Origin: Deltaproteobacteria bacterium
GTDB lineage: Bacteria; Desulfobacterota; JAENJC01
Direction of reading: 5' to 3'
Length of the DNA stretch: 7,297 bases
Assembly (NCBI GenBank): GCA_016208525.1
Contig: JACQYJ010000189.1
Location: forward strand, 1 to 7,297
In this document: piece after piece, positions 6,562-7,297 of the stretch
Layout: each line of letters opens with the position of its first letter
Numbering within the stretch: the first letter of the stretch is position 1
The notes under the pieces: model-generated
Told to the model about the DNA's origin: nothing
Database searches by the model: none
The model's input: the letters and a program-made list of their open reading frames with translations, nothing else
Position numbers and translations under genes: made by a program

Positions 6562-6986
6562 TATGCCGACCTCCCCAGAAGTTTCTCTGCCATATTGGAG
6601 GAAAGAGAGACTGCCTCTTTTCTCAGGGTCTCTCTGGCAATAGCTACTTCTTTTTCTATCCTTCCTTTTATCTCTGAGAGTGTTTCTTCAGATGCCTTGT
6701 ATGCGCTTTTTATAATTTCCTGTTCTCTATCCGTCCCTTCCTTCCTTAACCTGTTCCTCTCCTCAATGGCCTTAAGCTTGGCATCATTCAGAGTGGCCTC
6801 ATACTTGAGGCGCATCTTCTCAATCTCAGACTCCATCCCCCTGGCATCAGCGCCGGGGTCCTTTATCCTCTTATCCCTCTCTTCGAGCAAGGCCGCCATG
6901 GGCCTGAAGACAAAACGGTTAAGAACGAGCATGAGGACCAGGAAAATCCCCATCTGGATAAAGAGTGTGAAATTTAATCTTATCAT
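6561..6986 (-). CDS. atpF': F0 ATP synthase b' subunit
   Basis: This is the second b-type stator subunit (also named atpX, or b' in phototroph-type enzymes). It would form a b-b' heterodimer with the product of the next gene. It has 141 residues, with no signal peptide. The membrane segment is at about 4-27 (LNFTLFIQMGIFLVLMLVLN), followed by FRPMAALLEERDKRI and a charged heptad-rich coiled coil to the end (AEKLLGRSA). It is the first gene of the operon. The ATG at 6986 is preceded only by a weak ACGAG sequence, but the conserved N-terminal pattern of b' proteins supports it. Presence of b and b' without neighbouring a and c genes implies that the latter are encoded at another locus. Confidence 0.93.
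   Translation of the reverse strand: MIRLNFTLFIQMGIFLVLMLVLNRFVFRPMAALLEERDKRIKDPGADARGMESEIEKMRLKYEATLNDAKLKAIEERNRLRKEGTDREQEIIKSAYKASEETLSEIKGRIEKEVAIARETLRKEAVSLSSNMAEKLLGRSA
6570..6576 (-). promoter_or_regulatory. Shine-Dalgarno GGGGAGG for the GTG start of atpF
   Basis: GGGGAGG on the minus strand lies 8 nt before the GTG at 6559-6561 and within the end of atpF'. It supports initiation at GTG, and therefore retention of the signal-like segment of the b subunit. Confidence 0.8.
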
Positions 6987-7016
6987 TAAACGCTCGTTTT
7001 TCGGTTATTTAGTTGT

Positions 7017-7084
7017 CATCCGGAAACCTCAAAGCCCCCCTCACCCCCCTTGGGAAAAGTTGGATTTAGGGGGATTTTCGGATG
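7017..7084 (-). repeat. C/G-tract imperfect palindrome in the atp leader
   Basis: The outer arms CATCCG (7017-7022) and CGGATG (7079-7084) are perfectly inverted. Inside them AAAGCCCCC (7031-7039) faces GGGGGATTT (7069-7077) with one mismatch. A second C6 run at 7044-7049 could pair with the same G5 tract. The whole element lies between the proposed transcription start and the atpF' start codon, so it would be in the untranslated leader. It resembles dispersed C/G-tract palindromes seen between genes in many bacteria (inference). It does not match a riboswitch that I recognise. Confidence 0.6.
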
Positions 7085-7105
7085 GAGACTATTTAAAACC
7101 TGCAA

Positions 7106-7134
7106 AAAATATCATTCGATATTTGATTTGTCAA
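7106..7134 (-). promoter_or_regulatory. Sigma70-type promoter of the atp operon
   Basis: On the minus strand a perfect -35 TTGACA (7129-7134) is followed by a 17-nt spacer and a -10 TATTTT (7106-7111, four of six consensus bases). Seven A residues lie just upstream of the -35 (7137-7143 as T on the plus strand), like an UP element. The expected start is near 7099, giving a leader of about 113 nt. It is the only consensus-like promoter I found ahead of atpF'. Confidence 0.75.
7107..7124. promoter_or_regulatory. Perfect 7-4-7 palindrome over the atp promoter (operator candidate)
   Basis: AAATATC and GATATTT are perfect inverted arms separated by ATTC. The palindrome covers most of the -10 box and the adjacent part of the spacer, a classic place for a repressor site. 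I do not recognise the regulator. AT-rich short palindromes also occur by chance, so confidence is moderate. Confidence 0.5.
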
Positions 7135-7166
7135 GGTTTTTTTAGGACTTTTGAAGGAGTTTTACT

Positions 7167-7194
7167 TTGCGGCGGACATTCTTTGATGTATAGT
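7167..7194 (+). promoter_or_regulatory. Candidate promoter of the divergent gene
   Basis: TATAGT (7189-7194) is a good -10. A weak -35, TTGCGG (7167-7172), lies 16 nt upstream. The expected start falls near 7201, leaving a short leader before the ribosome binding site at 7221-7228. It does not overlap the atp promoter, whose -35 lies about 30 bp to the left. Confidence 0.4.
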
Positions 7195-7233
7195 ATCTCC
7201 ATAATTCATACCCATACCCAAAGGAGGTCGCTG

Positions 7234-7297
7234 ATGGAATCTGTTGCCCACGTAGACAAGGACACTTACGACATACTGGCCGCTATGACAGATGATC
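7234..7297 (+). CDS. Unrecognised gene, first 21 codons (3' partial)
   Basis: The ATG at 7234 follows an excellent AAGGAGGT (7221-7228) at 5-nt spacing, and the frame stays open to the window edge. The visible N-terminus is MESVAHVDKDTYDILAAMTD plus one more Asp. It is hydrophilic and acidic, with no signal peptide or membrane segment, so a cytoplasmic protein is likely. I do not recognise the family from so short a piece. It is transcribed away from the atp operon and shares the 247-bp divergent region with it. The strong ribosome binding site is the main reason to accept it as a real gene. Confidence 0.7.
   Translation, partial: MESVAHVDKDTYDILAAMTDD

Noticed and set aside
7123..7134. FNR/HcpR-like site TTGA-TTTG-TCAA
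   Set aside because: The half-sites are four bases apart instead of the six of CRP/FNR-family sites, and TCAA is simply the complement of the -35 TTGACA.

Overview
The window is almost entirely one operon for a bacterial F-type ATP synthase, read on the minus strand. The 3' part of a convergent methionine sulfoxide reductase gene lies to its left, and the first 21 codons of a divergent unknown gene lie to its right. In transcription order the operon runs atpF' (b'), atpF (b), atpH (delta), atpA (alpha), atpG (gamma), atpD (beta), atpC (epsilon). Genes for the membrane a and c subunits are not here. This split layout, with two b-type genes leading the F1 genes and a/c elsewhere, is known from Desulfobacterota such as Geobacter and from some Nitrospirota and similar lineages. 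With the mid-range base composition and the intergenic repeats, it suggests a free-living, probably anaerobic or sulfur/metal-cycling bacterium of that kind. The phylum is an inference and cannot be fixed from the sequence alone.

Layout: 1-847 (+) holds an MsrA-MsrB fusion whose N-terminus is outside the window. 848-967 is the convergent gap, with a strong intrinsic terminator for the atp operon. 968-6986 (-) holds the seven atp genes. 6987-7233 is the divergent promoter region: a TTGACA-type promoter for atp, an 18-bp palindrome overlapping it, a C/G-tract hairpin in the atp leader, and a weaker candidate promoter for the rightward gene. 7234-7297 (+) is the start of an unrecognised gene with an excellent ribosome binding site.

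The genes form tight translational blocks. The b'/b, b/delta and beta/epsilon pairs each overlap by 1-4 bases. The junctions delta/alpha, alpha/gamma and gamma/beta are instead about 85-105 bp long, and each is filled by an imperfect palindrome built from 7-bp tandem units. Two of these palindromes share an identical 29-bp arm although they are about 2.5 kb apart. These heptad hairpins are the main structure that ordinary annotation does not explain. Everything else is a conventional, apparently intact F1 plus peripheral stalk. I see no defence system, mobile element, CRISPR array or tRNA.
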